Source of the DNA: Mesorhizobium sp. 113-3-3 | Lineage (GTDB): Bacteria; Pseudomonadota; Alphaproteobacteria; Rhizobiales; Rhizobiaceae | Reading direction: 5' to 3' | Length of the DNA stretch: 64,000 nt | Assembly (NCBI RefSeq): GCF_016756495.1 | Contig: NZ_AP023243.1 | Location: 4,716,501 to 4,780,500 of the forward strand | In this document: positions 38,747 to 48,002 of the stretch, piece after piece | Numbering within the stretch: the first letter of the stretch is position 1 | Layout of the letters: each line of letters begins with the position of its first letter | The notes under the pieces: model-generated | Told to the model about the DNA's origin: nothing | Database searches by the model: none | The model's input: the letters and a program-made list of their open reading frames with translations, nothing else | Made by a program: the position numbers and the translations under genes

Positions 38747-39679
38747 GTGACTATGGATCACAGCTCAGACACAATGGTGCCGCTCGAAACCCTGCGAGCC
38801 TTCGATGCGGCGGCGCGCACCGGCAGTTTTTCGGCGGCCGCCGAGAAGCTCAACCTCACCCATGGCGCCGTCAGCCGGCAGATCGCCAAGCTCGAGGACT
38901 GGCTGGGGTTGAAAGTGTTCGATCGCGGCGCGCGCGGCGTGACGCTGACGATCGAAGGCAACCGGCTGCATCTGCGCACGTCGGAGGCTTTCGCACTGAT
39001 TTCGAGCCATTCCGACCGCTGGGTCGAGCCGCGCGGCACGGCGGTGGTGCGGCTGACCTCGATCCCCTCGGTGAGCGGGCTGTGGCTGATGCCGCGCATG
39101 GCGGCGCTGGAGAGCAATCCGACCAAGCTGCGCATCGTGCTCGATGTCGATATCCGCCAGGCCGACCTTGCCGATGAAGGCATCGATTTGTCGATCCGCT
39201 GCGGCCGGGGCGGCATTCCGGGCCGCATTTCAGTGCAGTTGTTCGAGGAGCACGTCTTCCCGGTCGCCTCGCCGGAACTGGCGCGCGAGATCGGGCGCGG
39301 CGACCCGGCCCGGCTGCTCAAGTTTCCGCTGATCAACGATTCCGACGCCTCCGCCTGGCGTGCCTGGTTCGCCGCGCAAGGCATGGATTATCGCCCGCGC
39401 CCGCAGGACCGGCGCTTCGAGGATTACAATCTGGTGCTGGATGCCGCGGCCTATGGGCTCGGCATCGCGCTGGCGCGTCCGCCGTTGACCGGGCATCAGC
39501 TGCAGGCGGGCCGAATCACGGCGGTCGACGAGCGCACCGCGCTCAGTCCGGTGTCCTATTGGCTCGACCGGCCGCTGGGGCGGCCACGCACCGCAGCGTC
39601 GGACCTTGCCCGCCGTATCGCGCAGCAAGCCGGATTGGCGCCGGACAAGATCGAGGCGTTCATCGAAGCCGAGCGGTAG
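38747..39679 (+). CDS. LysR family regulator (GcvA-like), divergent from EamA gene
   Basis: A 310-residue LysR-type regulator. Helix-turn-helix: FSAAAEKLNLTHGAVSRQIA; effector domain with LRIVLDVDIRQADLADEGID and SIRCGRGG. I used GTG at 38747, which has GAGGA six bases upstream; ATG at 38753 is the alternative. Its target is most likely the divergent EamA transporter. The inducer is unknown. Confidence 0.9.
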   Translation: MTMDHSSDTMVPLETLRAFDAAARTGSFSAAAEKLNLTHGAVSRQIAKLEDWLGLKVFDRGARGVTLTIEGNRLHLRTSEAFALISSHSDRWVEPRGTAVVRLTSIPSVSGLWLMPRMAALESNPTKLRIVLDVDIRQADLADEGIDLSIRCGRGGIPGRISVQLFEEHVFPVASPELAREIGRGDPARLLKFPLINDSDASAWRAWFAAQGMDYRPRPQDRRFEDYNLVLDAAAYGLGIALARPPLTGHQLQAGRITAVDERTALSPVSYWLDRPLGRPRTAASDLARRIAQQAGLAPDKIEAFIEAER

Positions 39680-39701
39680 GTCTACTGACCCGATTCGTCG
39701 T

Positions 39702-40292
39702 TCAGCGGAGCAGCAGCAGAACGAAGCCGAAGAGCACGGTTGCCAGCAAACCGGTCATGATCGAAACAAAGCCGATTCTCACCAGCAGGCCCTCGGGGTT
39801 GGGTGCCGCGGCGGCGCCGGATTGATTGGCCGGCCTTCGCCGCCCCGACTGCATCCCAAGGGCGGCGGCGTTCTGCGCCACCGGAACCTGCGGCGGGATA
39901 AACGACAGCAAGGACACCCCGACAGCCCTGGCGGGTGCGTTGTCGTTAGCCGTTGCCGAAGGCGGTACGGCACCCCGCTGCGTTTCGGCTTCGGGCGCTG
40001 TTCTCCTTGCCGCGATCGTTGCCAACACCGCCTCGTCGCGCGTGTCGAGCTGCGCCTGATAGGCCTCGACGATGCCGGAAGAAGCAATCTGCTGCGATTT
40101 GACGGCCATCGGCGCCGCGGGCATCGCCAGCAAAGCGGGCGCCGTGCGTTGGGCGAACAGGGAGGGGGCGGCGGGCTGGACCAGTTCCCTGACCAGCGCC
40201 GTCCTGACCGGATCGGCTTTAGCCACCGGCACGGCTTGCGGTGTCATCGCCTCCTTGAGTAGTGAAGCCAGGCGGGCGGAAGAAATATCCAT
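39702..40292 (-). CDS. Hypothetical protein with C-terminal membrane anchor
   Basis: A 196-residue protein with an Ala/Pro/Gln-rich, probably disordered body and one membrane helix at the very C terminus (about residues 172-195, ending VLFGFVLLLLR). No N-terminal signal is seen, so it may be tail-anchored facing the cytoplasm. I recognise no domain. It stands alone between convergent LysR and the DUF2093 gene, and may be a lineage-specific gene. Confidence 0.6.
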   Translation of the reverse strand: MDISSARLASLLKEAMTPQAVPVAKADPVRTALVRELVQPAAPSLFAQRTAPALLAMPAAPMAVKSQQIASSGIVEAYQAQLDTRDEAVLATIAARRTAPEAETQRGAVPPSATANDNAPARAVGVSLLSFIPPQVPVAQNAAALGMQSGRRRPANQSGAAAAPNPEGLLVRIGFVSIMTGLLATVLFGFVLLLLR

Positions 40293-40417
40293 CGTGCCCC
40301 CGATAAAAGCGCTTTTCAGTGTGTCCTAGCGCCTCAGCATTGTCCGAGGCTTGTCGCAAGCTTGACCTGGCGGGCGATTTGTGGCGATGAAATCCGTATG
40401 AACCTCGGCACCACCGC

Positions 40418-40651
40418 ATGATGAACCGTTTCGAAGGCCCGGGCGGCAAGGAAGCCCGTATCCGCTATCTCGATGGCGATTTCCAGGTCACCAGCCCCGG
40501 CTCGTTCGTGCGCTGCGCGGTGACCGGTGAAAACATCCCGCTGGACGAGCTGAAATACTGGAGCGTCGCCAGGCAGGAGCCTTACGTGAACGCCACCGCT
40601 TCACTGCGACGCGAGATCGAGATGCATCCGGAGCTGCGCAAGCGGAGCTAG
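40418..40651 (+). CDS. DUF2093 domain protein
   Basis: A 77-residue protein nearly all of which is the DUF2093 domain (RFEGPGGKEARIRYLDGDF, then VRCAVTGENIPLDELKYWSV and ARQEPYVNA). DUF2093 is an alphaproteobacterial family of unknown function. It converges on lpxK with a 4-base overlap. ATG at 40418 and 40421 are both possible. Confidence 0.85.
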   Translation: MMNRFEGPGGKEARIRYLDGDFQVTSPGSFVRCAVTGENIPLDELKYWSVARQEPYVNATASLRREIEMHPELRKRS

Positions 40652-41673
40652 CTCTTGAGCTTGCGCTGACGCCAGGCATCCAACGTCTCGTGGATGATGC
40701 GTTCCGGCACATTGTCGAGTTCGAAAACCGTATCGATTTCCAGCACCTTGAGCTTGTCGAGAAAGTCCTGCGAGGCGCCGTGGCGCAACCGGGCGGCGTC
40801 CTTGGCCGTGGTGATGAGGCCGAGGCCTTCGGCGCGCGCCGTCGCCGCCAGTTCGGCGAGTTCGTCCTCGGCATAGAAATGATGGTCCGGAAAGGGCTTT
40901 GAGAGAACCACCTCGCCGCCGGCCTCGCGCACCGTGTCGAAGAATTTGTCGGGATGGCCGATGCCGGCGAAGGCGAGGAACCGCTTGCCGGCAAGCCCCG
41001 CCTTGCTGCTTGGCTCCGTATGCGCCTCGAAGATCGGCCGGCCGGCGCGCGCCGCCTGGCGCACCACGGCGTCGGCTGCGGTGCCCTCGCCCATCTTCAA
41101 CAGCCCGCTGGTGAAGACCAGCTGGTCGACGATCCTGGCCCTGAGCGGGCCGCCCGGAATGACGCGGCCATTGCCGATGCCGTAGCGGGCATCGACGACG
41201 ACCAGCGCGTAGTCGATATGGATGCGCGCGCTCTGAAAGCCGTCATCCATGATCAGGAAATCGCAGCCATGCTTTGCCATGAGCAGCCGGGCGCCGGCGG
41301 CGCGGTTCGGCGTCACCGCGACCGGGGCATGTTCGGCCAGAAGCAGCGGCTCGTCGCCGACATGTTTGGCGGCATCGTGATGAGGATCGACGACATGCGG
41401 CTCGGCGAAGGAGCCGCCATGCCCGCGCGACAGGAAACCGGGCTTCAGCCGCATGCGCTTGGCCTGCTCGGCGAGCGCGATGGCGACCGGCGTCTTGCCC
41501 GTGCCGCCGACGGTAAAATTGCCGACGCACAGGACCGGCGCCTCGATCTTCTCGCGCCTCGCCCGCCGCATGCCGCGCCCGGCAACCATCGCATAGATGG
41601 CCGACAGCGGCGACAGTGCCAGGACCTTCCAGTCCGGCTCTTCCCACCAGAATGGTGGTGCTTCGGAGGCCAC
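40648..41673 (-). CDS. lpxK: Tetraacyldisaccharide 4'-kinase LpxK
   Basis: Phosphorylates the 4' position of the lipid A disaccharide at the inner membrane. The 341-residue protein has the P-loop GNFTVGGTGKT at residues 51-61 after an N-terminal hydrophobic/amphipathic part, and DDGFQSARIHIDYALVVVD. It is the last gene of the leftward lipid A/Kdo group; one base separates it from waaA. Confidence 0.94.
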   Translation of the reverse strand: MASEAPPFWWEEPDWKVLALSPLSAIYAMVAGRGMRRARREKIEAPVLCVGNFTVGGTGKTPVAIALAEQAKRMRLKPGFLSRGHGGSFAEPHVVDPHHDAAKHVGDEPLLLAEHAPVAVTPNRAAGARLLMAKHGCDFLIMDDGFQSARIHIDYALVVVDARYGIGNGRVIPGGPLRARIVDQLVFTSGLLKMGEGTAADAVVRQAARAGRPIFEAHTEPSSKAGLAGKRFLAFAGIGHPDKFFDTVREAGGEVVLSKPFPDHHFYAEDELAELAATARAEGLGLITTAKDAARLRHGASQDFLDKLKVLEIDTVFELDNVPERIIHETLDAWRQRKLKS

Positions 41674-41674
41674 G

Positions 41675-42991
41675 CTAGCGCCCGTTGGCGCCCTTCAGGC
41701 GCGACTTGACGACCAGCGGCTGGATATAGGGTTCGAGCGATTTCAGCGTGCGCGCCAGCGCGCCGCGCATCTCGTCGACGGTCGCCACCCCCGCCGCCAT
41801 CATCTCGTGGCGCGCCACTTCGTTGGTCAAAAGGAAATTGACCGCTCCGGCCAGCATGTCGCGATCGCGCACCAGCTTGGCGCCGCCGCTGTCGATCAGG
41901 CGCTGATAGGCCTCGCGGAAATTCTGGACATTGCGGCCGGCCAGAACCGCTGTGTCGAGCATGGCCGGCTCGAGCGGATTCTGCCCGCCCTCTGACGTCA
42001 GCGAACGGCCGACAAAGGCGATTTCGGTCAGCCGGAGATAGAGGCCCATCTCGCCGATCGTGTCGCCGAGCAGGATATCGGTGTCGGGCCCGATACGGTC
42101 GCCCTTGCTGCGGCGCGCGACCTTCAGCCCCATGCCGGAAATCTGCGCGGCAAGCGCCTCGGCACGATCGGGATGGCGCGGGACGACGATGGTCAGGAGC
42201 CCATGGTGACGCTTGTGCAGCGTCGCATGGACTTCCGCAGCGACCACTTCCTCGCCGTCATGGGTCGAGATCGCCGCCCAGGTCGGGCGGCCGCCGATCT
42301 GCCGCTGCAAGGAGGCTAGTACCCGTTCGTCGACCGGCGGCGGGTTGGTGTCGACCTTGAGGTTGCCCGACACCGTGACCGGCCGGGCGCCCAGCGCGCG
42401 AAACCGCTCGCCGTCGACATCGGATTGGGCAACGACATGGGCAAGGTTCTCGAACAATGCCTCGGCGATATTGGCCCGCTTCTTCCATGAAGTGAACGAG
42501 CGGTCGGACAACCTGCCATTGACCAGCACCTGCGGCACATGGCGCGCGCCAAGCTCGAGGATGGTCATCGGCCAGATCTCGGATTCGGCGATGATCGCCA
42601 GGTCCGGCCGCCAGTGATCGAGGAACCGGCTGACCGCCGGTTTCAGGTCGAGCGGTACGTATTGGTGGATGATGCGGTCGCCGAGCCGCTCGTCGGCGAC
42701 CTGCGCCGATGTCACCGTCCCTGTCGTCAGCACGATGTTGACGCCATAGTCGAGAATGCTCTCGACCAGCGGCACCACGGCTATGGTCTCGCCGACGCTC
42801 GCGGCGTGGATCCAGATCACCGGCCCTTCGGGGCGTGGGCGGCCGGCGACGCCGTAGCGTTCGCGGCGGCGGTGACGGTCTTCCTTGCCGCGCGAGGTGC
42901 GCCAGGCGACGTAGGGCCCGACCAGCGGATAGGCCGCGGCACCGGCGAAGCGGTATGCCGTCAGCATGGCGCGCGCCCAGCGGCCGCTCAT
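41675..42991 (-). CDS. waaA: 3-deoxy-D-manno-octulosonic acid transferase WaaA (KdtA)
   Basis: Adds Kdo to lipid A precursor at the cytoplasmic face of the inner membrane (GT30). The 438-residue protein has an N-terminal membrane-associated helix, the ERYG motif, the catalytic Glu68 in ASVGETIAVVPL and the C-terminal GRSLTSEGGQNPLEP donor-binding loop. It overlaps the acyltransferase gene upstream as ATGA and is followed by lpxK after one base. Confidence 0.94.
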   Translation of the reverse strand: MSGRWARAMLTAYRFAGAAAYPLVGPYVAWRTSRGKEDRHRRRERYGVAGRPRPEGPVIWIHAASVGETIAVVPLVESILDYGVNIVLTTGTVTSAQVADERLGDRIIHQYVPLDLKPAVSRFLDHWRPDLAIIAESEIWPMTILELGARHVPQVLVNGRLSDRSFTSWKKRANIAEALFENLAHVVAQSDVDGERFRALGARPVTVSGNLKVDTNPPPVDERVLASLQRQIGGRPTWAAISTHDGEEVVAAEVHATLHKRHHGLLTIVVPRHPDRAEALAAQISGMGLKVARRSKGDRIGPDTDILLGDTIGEMGLYLRLTEIAFVGRSLTSEGGQNPLEPAMLDTAVLAGRNVQNFREAYQRLIDSGGAKLVRDRDMLAGAVNFLLTNEVARHEMMAAGVATVDEMRGALARTLKSLEPYIQPLVVKSRLKGANGR

Positions 42992-43779
42992 CGCCGGCGA
43001 TCCACGAGACGGTAGGCCTCGGCCGTCGCGGCATTGAGGGCGGTGGTGATTTCCTGGCGCTTTCGCTCCATTTCGGCGTCATCGGCGTCGGCCGCGACAA
43101 AGATCGGCTCGCCGATGGTCACCGCGGAACGGCCGAAAGGCAGGTTGATAGTGGTCTTGTCCCAGCTCTTTTCCAGCACCTTGCGGCGGCTGGTGGCGAT
43201 GGCGACAGGCAGTAGCGGCCGCCCAGAGAGCCGCGCCAGGAGAACGATACCGAGCCCTGCGTCGCGCGGGGTGCCATGCGGAATGTCTGCGATCATGGCG
43301 ACGTTCTTGCCTGACGTGAGCGACTTTTTGAGGGCGATCAAGGCCTTGGCCCCACCCTTGTCGAGATGCCGGGCATTGTCGCGCCCGCCCGAACCGCGCA
43401 CCGCCTCGATGCCGAATTTCTCCAGCATCAGCGCATTGAGCTCGGCATCGGCGCTGCGTGACACCATGGCGACCAGCGGCTTGCGCTTGGGGTAGTAGGC
43501 CGGCGTCAAAAGATGCTGGCCGTGCCACAAAGCGATGATGCCGGGCTCGAATTCGGAATAGGCGCCGCCCGAAAAGCGCGCCGAGCCGGCAACCAGGGGG
43601 CTGGTCAGGCGAACCAGGCGCACGAACTGCGCAAGCAGGCTGGCAATGGCGTTCTTGACGAATCGCGATTGCGCGAGCGGCTCGCGCACCTTGCGCCAGA
43701 ACGCCTTGGTCGCGCGGCTGCCGCCCCTGCCAGAAGGCGCGGCATCGCTGGCTGGCCCTTTCGCCAGGTCATGCTCCAT
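42988..43779 (-). CDS. DUF374-type lysophospholipid acyltransferase family protein
   Basis: A 263-residue DUF374 protein related to lipid acyltransferases. The usual HX4D motif of PlsC enzymes is replaced by family-specific ALWHGQHLL and VSRSADAELNALML, and GKNVAMIADIPHGTPRDAG lies further on. It is encoded between DUF4170 and waaA, so it probably acylates a lipid A or Kdo-lipid intermediate; the acyl donor is unknown. I used the Met at 43779 (MEHDLAKG); longer upstream reading overlaps the DUF4170 gene. Confidence 0.85.
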   Translation of the reverse strand: MEHDLAKGPASDAAPSGRGGSRATKAFWRKVREPLAQSRFVKNAIASLLAQFVRLVRLTSPLVAGSARFSGGAYSEFEPGIIALWHGQHLLTPAYYPKRKPLVAMVSRSADAELNALMLEKFGIEAVRGSGGRDNARHLDKGGAKALIALKKSLTSGKNVAMIADIPHGTPRDAGLGIVLLARLSGRPLLPVAIATSRRKVLEKSWDKTTINLPFGRSAVTIGEPIFVAADADDAEMERKRQEITTALNAATAEAYRLVDRRR

Positions 43780-43784
43780 CGAAG

Positions 43785-44030
43785 TCAACCGGCGGCCTTG
43801 TTGTCGGGATCCAGCAGACGGTGCAGATGAACGACGAAATAACGCATATGGGCATTGTCCACGCTGGCTTGCGCCTTGGCCTTCCACGCCGTGTGCGCGG
43901 ATTGATAATCCGGGTAGATGCCGACAATGTCGAGCCCGTCGAGATCGCGGAACTCTGTGCCCCCAAGCTTCTTCAGTTCGCCGCCGAACACCAGATGCAA
44001 AAGCTGTTTCTTCCCGTCTTCCGCGGTCAT
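43785..44030 (-). CDS. DUF4170 domain protein
   Basis: An 81-residue protein made up of a DUF4170 domain (LHLVFGGELKKLGGTEFRDL, then IVGIYPDYQSAHTAWKAKAQ). The family is alphaproteobacterial and of unknown function, and is frequently found in this position beside Kdo transferase genes. The start has AAGGA upstream, and the acyltransferase gene begins five bases after its stop. Confidence 0.85.
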   Translation of the reverse strand: MTAEDGKKQLLHLVFGGELKKLGGTEFRDLDGLDIVGIYPDYQSAHTAWKAKAQASVDNAHMRYFVVHLHRLLDPDNKAAG

Positions 44031-44106
44031 GTCGGTCCTTCACATATTGTGAGTTTGTGACAGGTCTAGACCAAAGCCGCCGACTTTGGAACCTGCGAAT
44101 GTGCTT

Positions 44107-44916
44107 TCACGCGTCCAGCCCGGCAATGACGTCGACGAGCACCGCCAGCAATTCACCGCTGCCGGCGGCGAGCGCGCCGTGGCGGATCACCTCGCCGGCA
44201 TAGAGCGGCGCGCGGCCATGCGGGTCGAGCAACTGGCCGCCGGCCTCGCGCAGGATAAGATCGGCGGCGGCGATGTCCCAGTCATGCGCATTCGGCTTGA
44301 CGAAAGTGGCATCCAGCGTGCCGTTGGCGATCATCGCCAGGCGATAGGCCAGCGAGGGGCTGTAGGGCGCCCGTACCAGCCGCTTCTGCCAATCGGACGG
44401 CAGCAGGTCGATCAGCTGCTTCAACCCGGAAATCTCGGCCTTGTCGCCAAGCGTGCGCACGCCAATGCGCTTGCCGTTGCGGAACGCGCCCTGGCCGGGC
44501 AGCGCCCAGTAGGTCTCGTCCATGGCCGGGCATTCGAGCACGCCGGCGAGCGTGCGGCCTTCTTCGACGACGGCGACGCTGACGCACCAGGTGCGCTGCC
44601 CCTCGAGGAAGCCGCGCGTACCATCGATCGGATCGACAACGAAGGTGCGGCGCGCCGAAAGCCGCACTGGGTCGTCGACCGTCTCTTCCGACAGCCAGCC
44701 ATAGTCCGGCCGCGCCGCCAGCAGCGTAGCGCGCAGATAGGCGTCGGCGGCGTGGTCTGCTTCGCTGACCGGCGAGGTGCCGCCCTTCATCCAGACCTGT
44801 GGGCTGTTGCCGAAGTAGCGCATGGCGATGACACCCGCCTCGCGGGCGGCATCGCGCAGCAGCGGCAGATCGCCAATGGTATCGGAAGGGGCAGCGGTCA
44901 GCTCAGGCTCCGGCAA
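44107..44916 (-). CDS. Inositol monophosphatase / CysQ-family phosphatase
   Basis: A 269-residue Mg2+-dependent phosphatase of the inositol monophosphatase superfamily. Motifs: SEETVDDP, the metal-binding VDPIDGTRGFLEGQRTWCVS, and HDWDIAAADLILREAGGQL. The closest named activity is 3'(2'),5'-bisphosphate nucleotidase CysQ, but family sequence alone does not fix the substrate. It overlaps the end of pmbA by 14 bases and starts the chain into DUF4170 and the lipid A genes. Confidence 0.87.
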   Translation of the reverse strand: MPEPELTAAPSDTIGDLPLLRDAAREAGVIAMRYFGNSPQVWMKGGTSPVSEADHAADAYLRATLLAARPDYGWLSEETVDDPVRLSARRTFVVDPIDGTRGFLEGQRTWCVSVAVVEEGRTLAGVLECPAMDETYWALPGQGAFRNGKRIGVRTLGDKAEISGLKQLIDLLPSDWQKRLVRAPYSPSLAYRLAMIANGTLDATFVKPNAHDWDIAAADLILREAGGQLLDPHGRAPLYAGEVIRHGALAAGSGELLAVLVDVIAGLDA

Positions 44917-46246
44917 GGGTCATGCCTTCGATCAGGAGCGTCGGCGCGGCGGTGCCGAAATTGCGGTCGAGGTCATCGGCCGGCACCATGTTGAGGAACA
45001 TCGTCTTCAGGTTCGAGGCGATGGTGACTTCGGCGACCGGATAGGCCAGTTCGCCATTCTCGATCCAGAAGCCGGAGGCGCCACGGCTGTATTCGCCGGT
45101 CACCATGTCGACGCCCTGGCCGAACACTTCGGTGACGAAGAAGCCGCGCTTGAGCGACTTGATCAAATCCTCCGGCGAGCGTTCGCCCGGCTCGATGGCG
45201 AGATTGGTGGAGGATGGCGAGACGGAAGAGCCGCTGCGCGAGCCGCGCCCGTTGGTGACCAGCCCCAGTTCCCGCGCCGCCGAGGTCGACAGGAACCAGT
45301 GGTTGAGCACGCCCTTTTCGACCATGAGAAGCTTTTCGCCCTCGACGCCCTCACCATCGAACGGGCGCGAGGCCTGGCCGCGCGGCCTGAGCGGCTCGTC
45401 GGTGACGGTGATGGCGGACGCGGCCACCTGCTTGCCCATCATGTCGCGCAGGAACGAGGTCTTGCGCGCGACGGACGCGCCGTTGATGGCGCCGGCAAGA
45501 TGGCCGGCGATGCCGCGCGCCACGCGCGGATCGAACACCACGTCGACCGGCCCGGTCGCCGCCTTGCGCGCGCCGATGCGGCGCACGGCGCGTTCGCCGG
45601 CCTTGCGGCCGATATCCTCCGGCGCATCGAGATCGGCAAAGTGCTGGCGCGAGGAGAATTCATAATCGCGCTCCATGCCGGTGCCCTCGCCGGCGATGAC
45701 GCTGGCGGACCGCGAGAAGCGCGAGCCGACATAGTGGCCGATGAAACCGTGCGAGGTGGCCAGCACTATCCCGCCCAGCCCGGCACTGGCGCCGCTGCCG
45801 GCCGAATTGGTCACGCCCTTGACGGCAAGTGCCGCCGCTTCGGCCGCAAGGGCTGCTTCCTTCAACTGGTCGGCCGACACTTCCGTCGCATCGAACAGGT
45901 CGAGATCGCGCATTTGCCTTGCCAGCAGCGCCGGATCGGCCAGACCCTGATAGGGATCCTCGGGCGAGACTTTCGCCATGGCAACGGCGCGTTCGGCGAG
46001 CATTCCCGGGTCGGACGCGGCGGTGGCCGAGACGCTCGCCACTTTCTGCCCAACGAAGACGCGCAGCGACACGTCCTCGGCCTCCGACGATTCGGTGGCC
46101 TCGACCTTGCCGAGTCTAACCGATACGCCGGTGGAGCGGCCGCGCACGGCAACCGCGTCGGCGGCATCGGCGCCGGCCTTCTTGGCGGCCTCGACGAGTG
46201 CTGCGACGCGGTCGGTCAGTTTTTTAGCGTCTGATGTGTCGGCCAT
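44903..46246 (-). CDS. pmbA: TldE/PmbA family metallopeptidase-like protein
   Basis: A 447-residue member of the TldD/TldE family, the TldE (PmbA) branch. With TldD it forms a heterodimeric zinc protease that clears peptides such as microcin or CcdA. Family features: GADAADAVAVRG at the N terminus and, toward the end, GEYSRGASGFWIENGELAYP. As expected for TldE, the HExxxH zinc motif of TldD is not present. tldD is not in the window. The Met at 46246 gives the normal start MADTSDAKKLTDR. Confidence 0.9.
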   Translation of the reverse strand: MADTSDAKKLTDRVAALVEAAKKAGADAADAVAVRGRSTGVSVRLGKVEATESSEAEDVSLRVFVGQKVASVSATAASDPGMLAERAVAMAKVSPEDPYQGLADPALLARQMRDLDLFDATEVSADQLKEAALAAEAAALAVKGVTNSAGSGASAGLGGIVLATSHGFIGHYVGSRFSRSASVIAGEGTGMERDYEFSSRQHFADLDAPEDIGRKAGERAVRRIGARKAATGPVDVVFDPRVARGIAGHLAGAINGASVARKTSFLRDMMGKQVAASAITVTDEPLRPRGQASRPFDGEGVEGEKLLMVEKGVLNHWFLSTSAARELGLVTNGRGSRSGSSVSPSSTNLAIEPGERSPEDLIKSLKRGFFVTEVFGQGVDMVTGEYSRGASGFWIENGELAYPVAEVTIASNLKTMFLNMVPADDLDRNFGTAAPTLLIEGMTLAGA

Positions 46247-46414
46247 GCCTGTGATCCTGCTTATCGCGGCCGGCTTGCGGCCGCGCCCACCCATCTATTG
46301 TTCCGGTCCGGCTTGTGCAATGGCACAGGCTTCAATCAAAATGCATCGTTACATGGTTCCCATCGCGAACCCTGTGACGGAAAATCGGCCCGCAGCCTGC
46401 ACGGAGCATCCTTC

Positions 46415-46831
46415 ATGACACCTTTCCATCTCGCCTTCCCGGTCCGTGATCTCGATGAAACCCGCACTTTCTATGGCGAGGTGCTGGGTTGCGCGATCGG
46501 CCGCTCCTCGGCGACCTGGGTGGACTTCGATCTTTACGGCCACCAGATGTCGGCGCATTTGCGGCCGCAGGCCGCGCAAGCCGCCAGCGATGGCAAGGTC
46601 GACGGCATTCTGGTGCCAATCCCGCATTTCGGCGCCGTGCTCTTGATGGATGACTGGCAGCGTCTGGCGACCCGGCTGGAGGCGCGCGACGACATAGACT
46701 GGCTGGAACGGCCGATGGTCCGCTTCAAGGGCGAGCCCGGCGAACAGGCGACGCTGTTCATCCGCGACCCCTCCGGCAACGCCCTGGAATTCAAGGGTTT
46801 CCGCTCGCTGGAGCAGGTTTTCGCGCACTGA
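46415..46831 (+). CDS. VOC (glyoxalase/bleomycin resistance) family protein
   Basis: A 138-residue protein with one vicinal-oxygen-chelate module: [20 protein letters not shown] at the start, and [16 protein letters not shown] near the end supplying the usual Glu ligand. The substrate is unpredictable. It converges on epmA with seven bases between stops. The Met chosen begins [10 protein letters not shown]. Confidence 0.85.
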   Translation: MTPFHLAFPVRDLDETRTFYGEVLGCAIGRSSATWVDFDLYGHQMSAHLRPQAAQAASDGKVDGILVPIPHFGAVLLMDDWQRLATRLEARDDIDWLERPMVRFKGEPGEQATLFIRDPSGNALEFKGFRSLEQVFAH

Positions 46832-46838
46832 GGCCGGC

Positions 46839-47885
46839 TCAAGAGCCGGCGACCGGCGTCCAGATCACGTCCTCTATTTTCTGTGCGCCGGTGGCCAGCA
46901 TGACAAGCCGGTCGAAGCCGAGCGCGATGCCGCTGGCCTGCGGCATGATGGCAAGGGCGGCGAGAAAATCCTCGTCCAGCGGGTAGCGCTCGCCGTAGAT
47001 GCGCTCCTTCTCGTCCATTTCGAGGATGAAGCGCCGGCGCTGCTCCACGGCATCGGTCAGTTCGCCAAAGCCGTTGGCGAGTTCGACACCGCAGCAATAG
47101 AGCTCGAAGCGCTCGGCGACGCGCGCATCACGCGGGCTCGGCCGGGCGAGTGCCGCCTCGGCGACCGGATATTCGCACAGGATGGTGGCGCGGCCGAGGC
47201 CGAGACTGGGCTCGATCTTTTCCACCATCACGCGGCTGAACAGGTCGGCCCAGCTGTCGTCGGGCGCCGTGCGCAGGCCGGCTTGAACGAGCGCAGCGTA
47301 AAGTGCGTCCCGGTCGGTGCCGCCATCGGCGGCGACCGTGGCCAGGAGATCGATGCCGGCATGGCGGGTGAAGGCGTCCGCCACCGTCAGCCGTTCCGGC
47401 GCGGCGAACGGATCGCAGTCGCGGCTCCGGAAAGAGAAGCGCGTCGCCCCTGCCCTCGTTGCGGCCAGGGCCAGCAGGTCGGCGCAATCGCGCATCAGGC
47501 TCTCATAGGTCTCGCCCACCCGGTACCATTCGAGCATGGTGAATTCGGGATGGTGCAGGGGGCCGCGCTCGCGGTTACGCCAGACGGCGCCCAGGCTGAA
47601 AATCCTGGTTTCGCCGGCGGCGAGCAGCTTCTTGCAGGCGAATTCCGGCGAGGTGTGGAGATAAAGCGGCGCGCGCGCGCCATCCGGCCCGACCGCTTCT
47701 GTGGCGAAAGCCGCCAGATGCGCCTCATTGCCGGGCGAGACCTGCAGGGCCGCCGTCTCCACCTCGATGAAGTCGTGGGCCGCGAACCACTCCCGCAGCG
47801 CGGCCGTCAGGGCGTTGCGCAGCAGCAGGCGCGGGCGGCGATCGGCGTGAACGTCAGGCGTCCACCAGGGCGAAGCGGCGGTCAT
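46839..47885 (-). CDS. epmA: EF-P lysine aminoacylase EpmA (PoxA/GenX)
   Basis: A 348-residue class II lysyl-tRNA-synthetase-like enzyme without an anticodon-binding domain. Motif 2 is [20 protein letters not shown], and motif 3 is [12 protein letters not shown]. EpmA attaches (R)-beta-lysine to a conserved Lys of EF-P. It is divergent from efp, its substrate, 117 bases away. EpmB, the lysine 2,3-aminomutase partner, is not in the window. I used the Met at 47885; 25 upstream in-frame residues are within the efp promoter region. Confidence 0.93.
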   Translation of the reverse strand: MTAASPWWTPDVHADRRPRLLLRNALTAALREWFAAHDFIEVETAALQVSPGNEAHLAAFATEAVGPDGARAPLYLHTSPEFACKKLLAAGETRIFSLGAVWRNRERGPLHHPEFTMLEWYRVGETYESLMRDCADLLALAATRAGATRFSFRSRDCDPFAAPERLTVADAFTRHAGIDLLATVAADGGTDRDALYAALVQAGLRTAPDDSWADLFSRVMVEKIEPSLGLGRATILCEYPVAEAALARPSPRDARVAERFELYCCGVELANGFGELTDAVEQRRRFILEMDEKERIYGERYPLDEDFLAALAIMPQASGIALGFDRLVMLATGAQKIEDVIWTPVAGS

Positions 47886-48002
47886 GAGCGATTTGAAGGC
47901 GTGCCGGCGCGCCTTGGGGGCTGGCGGTTCGCGCCAAGATGCGCTACCAGCGCCGCACAAGCCGGCAAACGCCCACTAACTCTCGCAGGATTTAAAACCG
48001 TG

